From the NCBI GenBank assembly GCA_010279815.1, contig QEOQ01000640.1, positions 2,051,944-2,115,943 on the forward strand: a DNA stretch of 64,000 nt. Direction: 5' to 3'. Made by a program: the position numbers and the translations under genes. Source of the stretch: Brachionus plicatilis (lineage: Eukaryota; Rotifera; Eurotatoria; Ploima; Brachionidae). The notes below the pieces were generated by a model. The model searched no databases, was not told the DNA's origin, and was given only the letters and a program-made list of their open reading frames with translations. This document shows positions 26,801 through 35,793 of this stretch, in pieces (within the stretch, counting starts at the first letter, position 1; every line of letters begins with the position of its first letter).

Positions 26801-29800
26801 ATATGATATTTGTGACATGCAATCCTAATTCAAAATAAGATTTATGTAATATTCTCAATCAAAATAATAAAGGCAAAACTACAGATTTACTTTAAAAAAG
26901 TTGTAGTTCCCAAAAAAATACATTTTCAAACACGATATTAGGATTAAGATTGCTAATTTTTGTAATTAATCAAAAGAAATTATTTGGCGAAATGGATAAT
27001 GAAAAATTTTTATATTACACTCAATGAGATCATTAATTAATTAATAGCATTGAATGAAATAATTTATATTTTTAAATAATGAATTTATTAAATTATGAAA
27101 TAAATACTAACTCGACGAGTTGAAAAGATTATCATTTTTTCAGCATTTATTGTCAAAATGAAGTTAATGATCAAAATTTGATGATCATAATCAAAAATTT
27201 TTATCAAAGTTTTAAATATCACAAATATGTAATGCAGAAGCTAGAAATCAACGTTTACCCTTATTTTTTAAATCTGTGAAACAATTTTAGATTGTGTTTA
27301 TTTTGTGTATGCCGAATTAAGCAAAACACTTGGTTATGGTTTTTTAGTTTATGATGGTTTATTCAACATAATATGCCTCTCTACTAATTTCAATAATCTA
27401 AAATTATTTTTGATCTTGATCAGTAAATTTGATCATAAACTTCAACATCCCGTTTTAATTTTTCTATTAATTCGACAAAAAAATTAATTATTTAATCTTC
27501 AACTAGTTTTTATTTTCGTAATTTTTTCTTGATATGAATAAAATTTACCATAATTGGCCAATTATTATGGGAAAAATTAGGAAAAAAAATTAAATTACTA
27601 AGTTAAAAAATTTTTTTTAATAAACAGTTTATATTTGTAAATTTTCGAACTTAAAATTCATTTCTTGAAGATATTACCACCAAAAGGAATGTAATTAAAA
27701 TTTCTTAATTTAATTTGAATATAATATTTTATTTTCTAAATATATTTGAGAAAAACAATGTTTAAAGTTCGTCTTTATTAAAGCCAAAAATAAAACTTTA
27801 TTTTTACAACTTGAATTTTTGAAATTAAATATTCTTAACAGCACTAAATTTAGATTTTGTTTAATTCAATGTAATTTTTTAAAATTAAGAGTCGAACTTA
27901 AAAAATGTTTCAAGATGTTTAAAATTTAATTTAATTTATTGTGTTATTATAAAAATAGAAAAAAGCTGTGTGCTTATCACTCAAACTTACACTTATACTC
28001 AAAAAAAATGCATAAAATTGTCTGGTGATTTATCAATTGATAGATAGAAAAATATAAAAAAAAAATCGTAGAATAAATTTTATTTAATTAAATTGTTTTC
28101 TAGATCAAATTTTGAATTTATTTACTTTTAAACTTTGAAATAAAATTTTTTCAATTTTAATTTTCGTGAAATTAAATTTAAGGAATATTTAAATATTTTA
28201 ATAAATTTCTTGTCTTTGAAAAATTTCGGCAGATTATTATTCAGAAAATCTTATGACAAAGTTTCTATAAATTGTTTTTTCTTTATTTCATCATTTTAAA
28301 AAATCTTAATGAAGAAAAAAAATCCATGAATTAAACGTTCACTTAATTCTCTATTCTGTTCAAAAAAAAATAATATTAGACCAATTTTTTATGAATTAAT
28401 TTTTAAAAAATTGCAGAAATTTTTTTTATTTTTGTGAATCAGAAGAATATAATTAATTAAAATATTAAAGTATGAGCTCAAAAGCAGCGTATAATCTCAA
28501 TTTTTTTCATTAAATATGCGCACAAGCTAAAAACAAAATTAATTCCTTAACAAAACCCAAACTTAAAATTTATTTTTTTTTTACAAAAACTATAAGTTAA
28601 CTTAGTGATTATGAAACTTGATAAAAAAAAACCGGGTTATTGTTTTTGAGCCAGCACTTTTTTCTTCAAATTTTTGTATAATTCGTCAAAAACCAAATAG
28701 AAAATCTCATCAATTTTTTAAAGAGTAAATCTTTTTTTTATTTCATTTCATATTGAGCTAATTTAAATTCTTTAAATGACAATAAAATTCAATACATTAA
28801 TTTAAATAAACTTTGCGGTAACATATTTTTGTTGGTGTAAAAATTTTCAGAGCACAATTACTGTGTAATTAACTTTATTTTAATTAATAAATACTCAACT
28901 TTCATCATTTTTGTAAATTTAATTAATTTGATTTAAAAACCCTCCAGATTAATCTAAATAATTAAATAAAAATTTTTGTTTATTAAAATTTTTTTAACCA
29001 GAGATGGCATGATTAGCGGCGAAGAGATGAAAAATTATTTTTTGAGGGCCAACTACCATGCTTTAAAGACCGAGTTCAAACACGACTTCCACGAGACCAC
29101 ATATTTCAAGCCCACCTTTTGCAACCACTGTGACGGATTTGTAAGAAAAAGTAAAAAAAGTTAAAAATAAAAAATAAAAAAAATTTTCCAAAAGCTCTGG
29201 GGTCTGATAAAACAGGGATGGAAATGCAAAGACTGCGGCATAAACGCTCACAGAGTGTGCAAAGACCGGATTGTGATGGAATGCCGATCGAAGCGAAACC
29301 TGGCCATGTATCGCCAAGCGTCCTCGATGGACTCGGCGCGCAACCGGTCGGTGTCGACGCGTTCCTCGACCCGCGAACAACCCAAAGTCAAACAAAAGGC
29401 CACCCAGACCGACAACTTCGACGACCTGTTCATGTCAGATGAGAGCGACTCGGACGCCGAAGACACATTCAACAAACAAAGCAACAACACATCATTCACC
29501 AGCTCTACTCTAGTTGAGACCGAGATAACTGAAGTGAGCCCGGAAGACAAAGGAGAAAAGTCGACCACTGTGAATTCGGTGTCTCGGTCAAGCCGTTTGG
29601 CCTCCTATTCTGGCAAAAAATCTCCCAAACGCCGCAAATCACTTCCTTCTCAGTGCAGTCTGACTGTCGAGCCCCATTCGGTCACTCTCATACCCAGAGG
29701 ACCCCTAATTTGTTCCAATAGTGAAAATTTGGAAAACTGGTTGCCGGACAAAATGCTAAATCCCGGTTTTAAAAGTGTTGGTAAATGTGGAAAATCTGGC

Positions 29801-30684
29801 GCTGAGCAAACCAGCCTCAATGTTAACTTGAACAAAAATGTGTCCCTAAGCCAAACAATTACAGACAAGATATCATCAAGCAAAATTTTGGACTCAACTC
29901 TGGGATGTAACTTGGTCGAAAAAGACTCCGATTTGCATTTGTCATCCAAATTGGTCAACATTTTGCCAGGTTCTAGTCAAACATCGAGCGTGGAGGATTC
30001 GTGCTCGATTGTGAACACCACTAAGCCTTTTACCAAAATATCCACCTTTGCCTCAATTCTGGACTACAACAAAAAGTTTGAGAAAAAAAACTCCGAGTCC
30101 TTTTTGAGTAGTAATATGTCCGCGGAGAGCCCAGTCAATAGGCCAGTCAAGTTGATACCAAGGCCGATTGAAACAATTGCGTTCAAGCCCTCTAGACTCG
30201 AGCTGGTCAATGTGAAGTCTGTGAGCTGTGAATCAAAAAATCTGAGCGTGTCCAACGACCACAGTCGAATCGAGTCCGACTCGGACTTCAACTATTTTAA
30301 TGAGAGCTATCAATCGGACAATTTCTATAGTTCCAATGATGATGACAATGAGGTTTTTTTGAGGCGCAAAGAAATTGAGAGGGTAAAAATTTGGAATAAA
30401 AATTTTTTTAATTTTTTGTTAAAAATTTTTTTAATTTTTTGTTAAAAATTTTTTTAATTTTTTGTTAAAATTTTATTTGAATTTAGGAGCGAAGTTGTGA
30501 AATTGAGATTGAGTGTGAGGTGAAAAAAGTTGAATTTGATGGCGAGTCGAATATTGATCAGCAGGAGGATTGTGTTGAAGTAAGACACAAAAATGAGCCT
30601 ATTGATGATGATATTGATGACAGCGAGTTTTTGGAAGATGGTCCAAATGGTGATCTGAAAAGTTTACAATTTAAGCTTTTCTAA
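11815..30684 (+). CDS. RASGRP: RAS guanyl-releasing protein (RasGRP) with long N- and C-terminal extensions
   Basis: A Ras/Rap guanine-nucleotide exchange factor switched by Ca2+ and diacylglycerol. Exons join in frame: 11815-12588, 19524-19875, 19946-20123, 23638-23917, 23967-24140, 24190-24404, 24458-24716, 24766-24986, 29002-29140, 29195-30382, 30487-30684 (about 1325 aa). The REM (RasGEF_N) domain is at residues about 360-435. The CDC25 domain is at about 440-690, with [17 protein letters not shown] and [22 protein letters not shown]-hand loops [12 protein letters not shown] (786-797) and [12 protein letters not shown] (815-826) have all ligand residues. A complete C1 zinc domain (845-894, HX12CX2CX13CX2CX4HX2CX7C) keeps the Gln-Gly of phorbol-ester binders. 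Family members are usually about 600-800 aa. Here a Ser-rich head of about 290 aa and a disordered tail of about 430 aa are added. The start ATG has an in-frame TGA 12 nt upstream. Symbol is for the family; the orthologue number is not resolved. Confidence 0.93.
12274..12345 (+). repeat. Poly-serine tract in RasGRP exon 1
   Basis: TCA/TCG/TCC/TCT repeats encode a run of about 15 serines inside the N-terminal extension. Mixed codons show selection or age rather than a fresh triplet expansion. Confidence 0.85.
13080..13617. mobile_element. TA-flanked MITE with TTACG sub-terminal repeats
   Basis: The left end TA|CAGTTCTGCTACG...GGTTCTGAG and the inverted right end (CTTCAATGCTGTTACG...GGTTCTGTG) are related over about 40 nt with indels. 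TA flanks both sides (13078-13079 and 13618-13619). The arms contain TTTTACGTAAAATT motifs, as in the other members at 10541 and 25793. Confidence 0.6.
16996..17445. mobile_element. GGCAACTTGAAG-family element, truncated
   Basis: It begins GGCAACTTGAAGTTCATGAT and matches the element at 3910-4425 in inverted orientation across most of its length, but the second inverted terminus is missing. It was probably truncated by later events near 17445. Confidence 0.65.
17498..17642. repeat. Inverted repeat of TTACG type
   Basis: The left arm TTACGTTAATTCCCGTACTT and the right arm ending AAGTACGGAAATTAAACGTG are reverse complements around a short T-rich centre. It is a small member or relic of the TA|CAGTG family's sub-terminal repeats. 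Confidence 0.6.
21355..22112. repeat. Direct duplication flanking a 513-base assembly gap
   Basis: Sequence from about 21355 to 21560 reappears almost unchanged at 22113-22323, including GAAAAGAAGTTGAAAAAAAA and CTTTCCTTTGGTTTTGTGAA. Positions 21599-22111 are unresolved N. The first copy lacks about 120 nt present in the second (near 22326-22447). This is either a true tandem duplication or two haplotypes scaffolded side by side. The apparent long frames across the N run are meaningless. Confidence 0.8.
22251..22613. mobile_element. Palindromic GGTTTTGTGAAG-family MITE with 9-bp duplication
   Basis: It starts GGTTTTGTGAAGTTGAGTAC and ends with the inverted form CTGAATTTCACAAAACC. The exact 9-mer ctttccttt flanks it (22242-22250 and 22614-22622). 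Inner repeats include ATGGTGCAACATTCAAAGTT and its mirror. Relatives lie at 31489-31800 and 43764-43970. Confidence 0.85.
22790..22890. repeat. Solo right end of the TTTGATCACATTA family
   Basis: GATACCATTGATCACATTTT and CATTTGATCACATTATCGAC match the right end of the element at 1534-2618. No matching left end was found nearby. Confidence 0.55.
23270..23530. mobile_element. TTACG-type MITE ending in CACCACTG|TA
   Basis: It is dense in TTTACGTAAAATT motifs and terminates in GTAACACCACTG followed by TA, the inverted TA|CAGTGGTG terminus. The left boundary is unclear. It lies in RasGRP intron 3. Confidence 0.55.
25793..26641. mobile_element. Large palindromic MITE (TA|CAGTRCTG...CACTG|TA) in RasGRP intron 8
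   Basis: The arms are near-perfect reverse complements: TTCCAGTGGTTTTAC at the left is mirrored at the right, and both arms translate to the same [14 protein letters not shown] peptide on opposite strands. TA flanks both ends (25791-25792 and 26642-26643). An inner second palindrome around 26200-26340 contains AAAGCCAAAAACTTTAATTT and its mirror. A 44-bp tandem duplication lies at about 26338-26425. Confidence 0.85.
27151..27449. repeat. Degraded GGCAAATTGAAG-family element
   Basis: The left AATGAAGTTAATGATCAAAA and right GATCATAAACTTCAACATCC are diverged inverted termini of the family at 3910. No duplication could be recognised. Confidence 0.45.
29396..29410 (+). other. Candidate dynein light chain (LC8) docking motif KATQT in RasGRP
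   Basis: Just after the C1 domain the tail reads [10 protein letters not shown]-x-T-Q-T is the classical LC8/DYNLL binding motif. As I recall, vertebrate RasGRP3 has been reported to bind dynein light chain through its C-terminal region, which makes the position notable. Confidence 0.5.
30398..30466. repeat. Three tandem copies of a 23-bp unit in RasGRP intron 10
   Basis: AAAAATTTTTTTAATTTTTT followed by GTT is repeated three times without change. It makes up most of the 104-nt last intron. Confidence 0.9.
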
Positions 30685-30855
30685 AAGTGTCTTTAATTTG
30701 CTTTAGTTTTGATTGTTTTTTGTTTGTCTTTTTTTTTTTCATTTGTAAAAATTAAGATGTAAATTAAAAGTGTACATTTTTTTCAATGTCAATTTTAAGA
30801 GTTTATTGTAAATTTTATTTGATTCTATTATTTTTTAAGAAAATTTTAATTATAA

Positions 30856-30861
30856 AATAAA
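30856..30861 (+). promoter_or_regulatory. Poly(A) signal of RasGRP
   Basis: AATAAA lies about 170 nt past the stop at 30682-30684, in T-rich downstream sequence. It is the first canonical hexamer after the stop that I noticed. Confidence 0.5.
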
Positions 30862-31488
30862 ATTTTAAACTTTTTTTCTAGTTTACTGGTTTTTTACTCT
30901 ACTGATCGTTCGATTAAAATAATAATCAAAAAATAAAAAAATACTTATCACTTAATTAATCCCCTTTTTTATAAAGAATTTTTTTGTTAATCTTTTTTTT
31001 ATCACTTACATTCCAATCACAACTTTTTATGCGTTCAGCTCCGATCTTGTTGAAAAAATTTTTTGAAAATTTTTTGATTCGGCTCCTAAAAGGTCTGGGT
31101 AAGCAATAATTTTTAGTAGATTTTGACGGTTTTGCTTAAATTTGAATATTTTTTAATATCTCGATTTGGCATGGTTTGTTTTGTACTAATGATAGAAAGA
31201 AAATTTTTGTTTTATTTTCATAAGATAACTTGATTAATAATTAAATTATCTTGACATTCTTTGATATTACGTTTCAAAAATTTTAATTCCTAAAAAATCT
31301 TGTGACGTCTCTTGTTTTTTTGAAAAAGATTCATTATTATTTAAAAAATAAACCTAATTCGATCTTTGCATGATAAAGAAATAAATCTTAATAGAAAGCA
31401 ATTATTAGATAAGATATCCTACGAGATCAAGATTTACTTCATTGATTTACTCATACACTTGATTAATCTAATAATTTTTTACTTAATT

Positions 31489-31800
31489 GATTTTGTGAAA
31501 TTCAGTACAAAATAATAAAAAGAACAGAAAAAAATGTACAAAAATTGAATAACTTTTTTTCTAAAAGTTTAAAATTAATTCTGTGAGTACAGAATGGTAC
31601 AACATTCAAAGTTGCATCAAATATCAAGGTCTTCTAAATTTGCAGAGATTTTGCACATCATTAGCAGACTTTTACAGTTGATGCAACTTTGAATGTTGTA
31701 CCATTCTGCACTCACAGAATTAATTTTAAACTTTTAGAAAAAAAGTTATTCAATTTTTTTACACTTTGTTCTGTTCATTTGTGCTGAACTTCACAAAATC
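31489..31800. mobile_element. Palindromic GATTTTGTGAAG-family MITE
   Basis: Termini GATTTTGTGAAATTCAGTAC and the inverted CTGAACTTCACAAAATC enclose mirrored blocks including TACAACATTCAAAGTTGCAT. The flanks acttaatt and acaaaatt agree at 6 of 8 positions, a likely decayed duplication. It is the same family as 22251-22613. Confidence 0.75.
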
Positions 31801-31948
31801 ACAAAATTTAATTTTTGCATTGGTACCCTTGGGCCGGTTTATCCAATCTCTCTGTTAGACTTAGCGGAACAGCTTGACTTAAATTGTCCGTGCCTCAAAC
31901 ACCAAAAGTAAAGGCAATGTTAAAATATAAAAATTAAAATTAAATGCG

Positions 31949-32465
31949 GCAAATTGAAGTTTCAAATCAAATTTTAATATCAAAGCGATCATTTAAAATT
32001 TTAAAACTTAATTAATCTAATGATTTTGATAATTTTTAAGATAATTTTTGATTTTGAAATAAATTCTAAACATTACTAGACATGTTATGTCTATTAATAG
32101 TTCATTATCAAATTAACATAAAAATGATAGTCTTCTAATTTATTTAACAAAAACAATCAATAATTTAAATAATTCAGGTTAAGTTTATTCAAAAATTCAT
32201 ATTTAAAACTATTATATCCATTCATTAAAACTTAAATAATTTAATTTTCCACTTAAATAAATTGTAAATTTTAAAACAGTAAATTTATTTGTCTTTAAAA
32301 GTAAGTTTTCATTAAAATCAATTATAATATTTAAACCTATTAAAGTTCAATAAAAAGGGACATTTTAAATTTTCATTTATTTTCATTTATTTTTTCTCTC
32401 TTATTAAAAAAATATTACAATTTATATTTTGATTTTTTTATCTCAAACTCAAACTTCAATTTGCC
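31949..32465. mobile_element. GGCAAATTGAAG-family element with 8-bp duplication
   Basis: It starts GGCAAATTGAAGTTTCAAAT and ends AAACTTCAATTTGCC. The exact 8-mer ttaaatgc flanks it (31941-31948 and 32466-32473). It is the closest relative of 56603-57013. The interior is non-coding. Confidence 0.88.
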
Positions 32466-32743
32466 TTAAATGCAGCTTATGATTTTAAAATAAAAAAAAA
32501 ACTCAAATTTAAATTTAGTTTTTTAGCCAGGTATAAATCTTATCTTTTTTCATGGAATCTTTTAAGACACAAAGAGATTTATTAATAAAAAAATAACTTT
32601 TATATTAAAATAATGAAAGTTGATTGAGCTTTTAAACTTGTTTTAAAACATTTATTAATTTTTTTTTCGTTAAATAACTATAAATTATTTTTAAAAAATC
32701 ATTTTTTTATGTGACAATAAGCTATAAGTCCAAAAAGCTTATC

Positions 32744-33612
32744 GGGTCTTGCCTGTTTTGTGATCAGTTGGTCACATATTATGTGACCAGTGACTTTATG
32801 TCGATTTGGTGACCAGGTATTTTTTCTCACTGGTCACATATTCACTGGTTACCTAATATGTGACCAGGCAATATTATTATTAAAATAATGAATTTTTTTA
32901 AAAAAAAATTTTATTATTTAAGTGACCAGTTATTAAATTTATATGACCAGTTTTTTTATTTACGTGACCAATTTATATATTAATTTAAATTTATAAAAAT
33001 TCAATAAAAAAATATTTATGCATTTTTGCGATGTGTTGCTTTACACCACGCTCATTTTTCCTTAATTTCCCGCACTCCGGGCAAGCTATTGGGTTTTTAT
33101 GTTTGCCAAGAACTTTTTTTACAGCAGACTGTGTCGCTTCAGAAGCAATTGGAGCTTCTGATACAATTTTTGAAAACTTTTTTAATTTTTTTTTTGTTGG
33201 ATTTAAACTAAGCTTGCAAATGGCTGCACTAACCTCTTCAAATCTGATTCACAATTTTCTTCTTGATCTTAATCGGTGCCATTTGCCAAAAAATCAATCT
33301 CTTTTATTGTAATTGTTTTCGTATGTGGATAACTTTCTTCATCGCTTTCATAATTTTTTATGCCTATTTAACTCTTCCACCGAGTCTACACTGAAAATTT
33401 GCACTTCAGAACCAATTTGTGACCAATTGCAAAATTTTCGTGACCAAATGTTTATTAAGGTGACCAGGTTAAAATTATTTAAAAACATTTTTACCAAATA
33501 AATAATTTTGCCTGATCACATATTAGGCGACCAGTGAATATGTGACCAATCAGAAAAGATACCTGGTCACCAAATCGACATAAAGTCACTGGTCACATAA
33601 ATGGCAAGACCC
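32744..33612. mobile_element. GGGTCTTGCC element with TGGTCAC sub-terminal array
   Basis: It runs from GGGTCTTGCC to GGCAAGACCC. The flanks agcttatc and taattatc share their last five bases, suggesting a decayed 8-bp duplication. Both arms hold many copies of TGGTCAC/GTGACCA in both orientations, roughly fifteen in all. The centre carries a minus-strand zinc-finger remnant. It shares the GGGTCTTG start with 52130-53069, although the sub-terminal motifs differ. Confidence 0.8.
33020..33400 (-). pseudogene. C2H2 zinc-finger remnant inside the GGGTCTTGCC element
   Basis: Reading the minus strand, a Lys-rich segment leads into PIACPECGKLRKNERGVKQH and then IAKMHK, a complete C2H2 finger (CX2CX12HX4H), ending near 33020. 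Upstream, an acidic stretch YESDEESYPH and TIKEIDFLANGTD is in a different frame with a stop between, so the coding region is broken. It is probably the DNA-binding part of a transposon-encoded protein. I cannot name the family. Confidence 0.5.
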
Positions 33613-33620
33613 TAATTATC

Positions 33621-35793
33621 TTCTATTGAAGAAACTTATCTAATAAAAAAAAAATTTTATTTGAACATTTTTTTATTCTTTGTAGAAAAAGGTAATTTTT
33701 TTTGAATATTTAAATTTTTTTTAAATGTCTTGTAATATTAGGCCCATTGAAATCGATTACTCAAAATTTTAATAAAATACCACACTATTTAAGTTTATTT
33801 AATTTTTTTAGAGTTTTTGAGCTATTAGAATTTTTCCAAATTTATTAATAACAATTTATAATTAATACAAGCCTCTTTGGTTGTGATCTAGCAATGACTA
33901 AAAAGTCAAATAATATGCTAATGTCTTATTCTTGACCAGCGCCGAATGATGCCTTATCTATTAAAATTATCAATAAAATTTTTGTTAGTTATAAACTGAA
34001 TTTAAATTTTTCGCTTCGAAAATATTGTACCTAATGTTGTATTTTTGTCAAAAGTTTATTTTAAAAAAGTAAGAAATTTTTTATCAATGTAATTTTATTT
34101 AACTGTTTTAATCTTCAATTGATTGAAAAGATGTCATTTTAATGATACAGCTTGGAGAATTAATAATATTATTTTACTTTTCTGTAAAATAAGCGAATTG
34201 GTACTCTTAGTACTTAAAAGTTTCTTCAGAATTTATTTATCCTTCAAAATAAATAAACTCAGTTTTATTGAATAAATTCTTTAGTGAAAATTTATAATTG
34301 AATTGTTTTATTTTAGAGAGAACTAGGTTGTTTGAAAAAGAAAACTGCATTTTTTCAGAAAATCTTAAAATTAAAATTTTTTAAGGCTTTATTTCATGAG
34401 TTTTTTGTAGATGAAAAACCAGCAATTATTTAATCAAAATAAATATTTGTTTGCAAAAAAAAATCTTTTGATGTTTTCTGTTGACTTTTGTTCATATATT
34501 TACTGAATTCAATTTAATGTTTAAGTTGCTATTTCAGCAAGTAAAATCAAAAATAAAATGTTAATTTGCAAGCAAAATAATTAAAACTTTAAACCAAACT
34601 TTAAATTAATGTCCTAATTATTTAAAGTCTCCATTCAATTTCGTAACATTCTATTACACATACACTTTTGTTACCCCTTTAAGATACAACATGACTTTAA
34701 TAAAGATTGGGTTGCGATCAGGAATGAAAAGATTAAAAAGAAAAATTAATTATTATGCAATACCTTTTGTACTTTTAAGAACTTTGAAATAAATAAAAAG
34801 TTTCCACAGTAAATTGTTTTGTCAGTCCATTTAACCAGTAAAAAAGAGAGCTCGATGTAACTTTGGGTGCTAAAATTATGGCATTTTTAGTTAGAGAATA
34901 TCGCTTGGTCTGATGAAATGAGTGTCACTTTTATGACAAACATTCTGCTATAACACTACAATCTCAACAATTTTTTTAATTATTTGATTAGAGATTTTTA
35001 AAGTAATAAAGCTTTTTTATTTTAAAAATCTACACTAAAAATTTAAATCAATCATAAAAAAAAATTCACTGAAAGATGGAGAAAAAAACAAAATAATTGA
35101 CTCGGAAGATTGATAGTAAAAAAAAATCAAAAAATGCTATAATAATGATTTTTTTTTTTTTATTTTAAAAAATTTGCTTATAAAAAAAGTGTCTTGATTT
35201 TTAAGCTAAATAAGCATGGCTTTATTTCAATCATTAAATAAAATAGTCCAGGAACATTTCTATCCTTTGATAAAATTTCTACGAGTTCTTCTATTTTTGT
35301 TCCAAGCTTTAGCAGTTTGCGGAACCTCTAGCTTTTTTTTTTAATTTACATTAGCGTTATATTTTAATCCAAAAATATTTAAATATTTACAAAATGTTGA
35401 GAACAATAGAACTCAAAATTAATAATAGAGAAACCATCAAAAATTCAAAGCCATCTAAAAAACTAATGAAACTTAGACAACCAAATCTTATTAAATAATA
35501 AGGCCTGTGCCAGACTGAAGTATAAAGCTTAATGTCGATTAGCTTATATATGTTGTCTTTTAACAAGCTTACATTTACGAAAGAGAAAGCTTCGTACTAA
35601 TAGCCTTGAGCATCTGAAATTTTCAATTCAGAATTGAATTAATTAATTCGTAGGTAGTTGAATAGAACAGGTAATACAAAAACAAAAGTCTGTCTTGAAG
35701 GCGAATCGTTTTAAACATTTATTTTAATGTGCTGAGTTTAGGACGCATTGAAAAGCTCACTTGATTTCTATTTTTCTAATTTCTAATTTAGTG
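33621..35793. other. Intergenic upstream of the KIAA2012-like gene
   Basis: No coding signal or defined element was found. The first coding exon downstream is preceded by a pyrimidine-rich TTTTTCTAATTTCTAATTTAG, so either an upstream 5' UTR exon in this interval or a trans-spliced leader is likely. Confidence 0.4.

Larger units (their letters stand above)
24987..29001 (+). other. RasGRP intron 8, about 4 kb
   Basis: It separates the last aspartate-rich EF-hand segment from its second half, splitting EF-hand 2 within the loop. Apart from the palindromes at 25793-26641 and 27151-27449 I see only A/T-rich sequence. No exon is needed to keep the reading frame. Confidence 0.6.
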
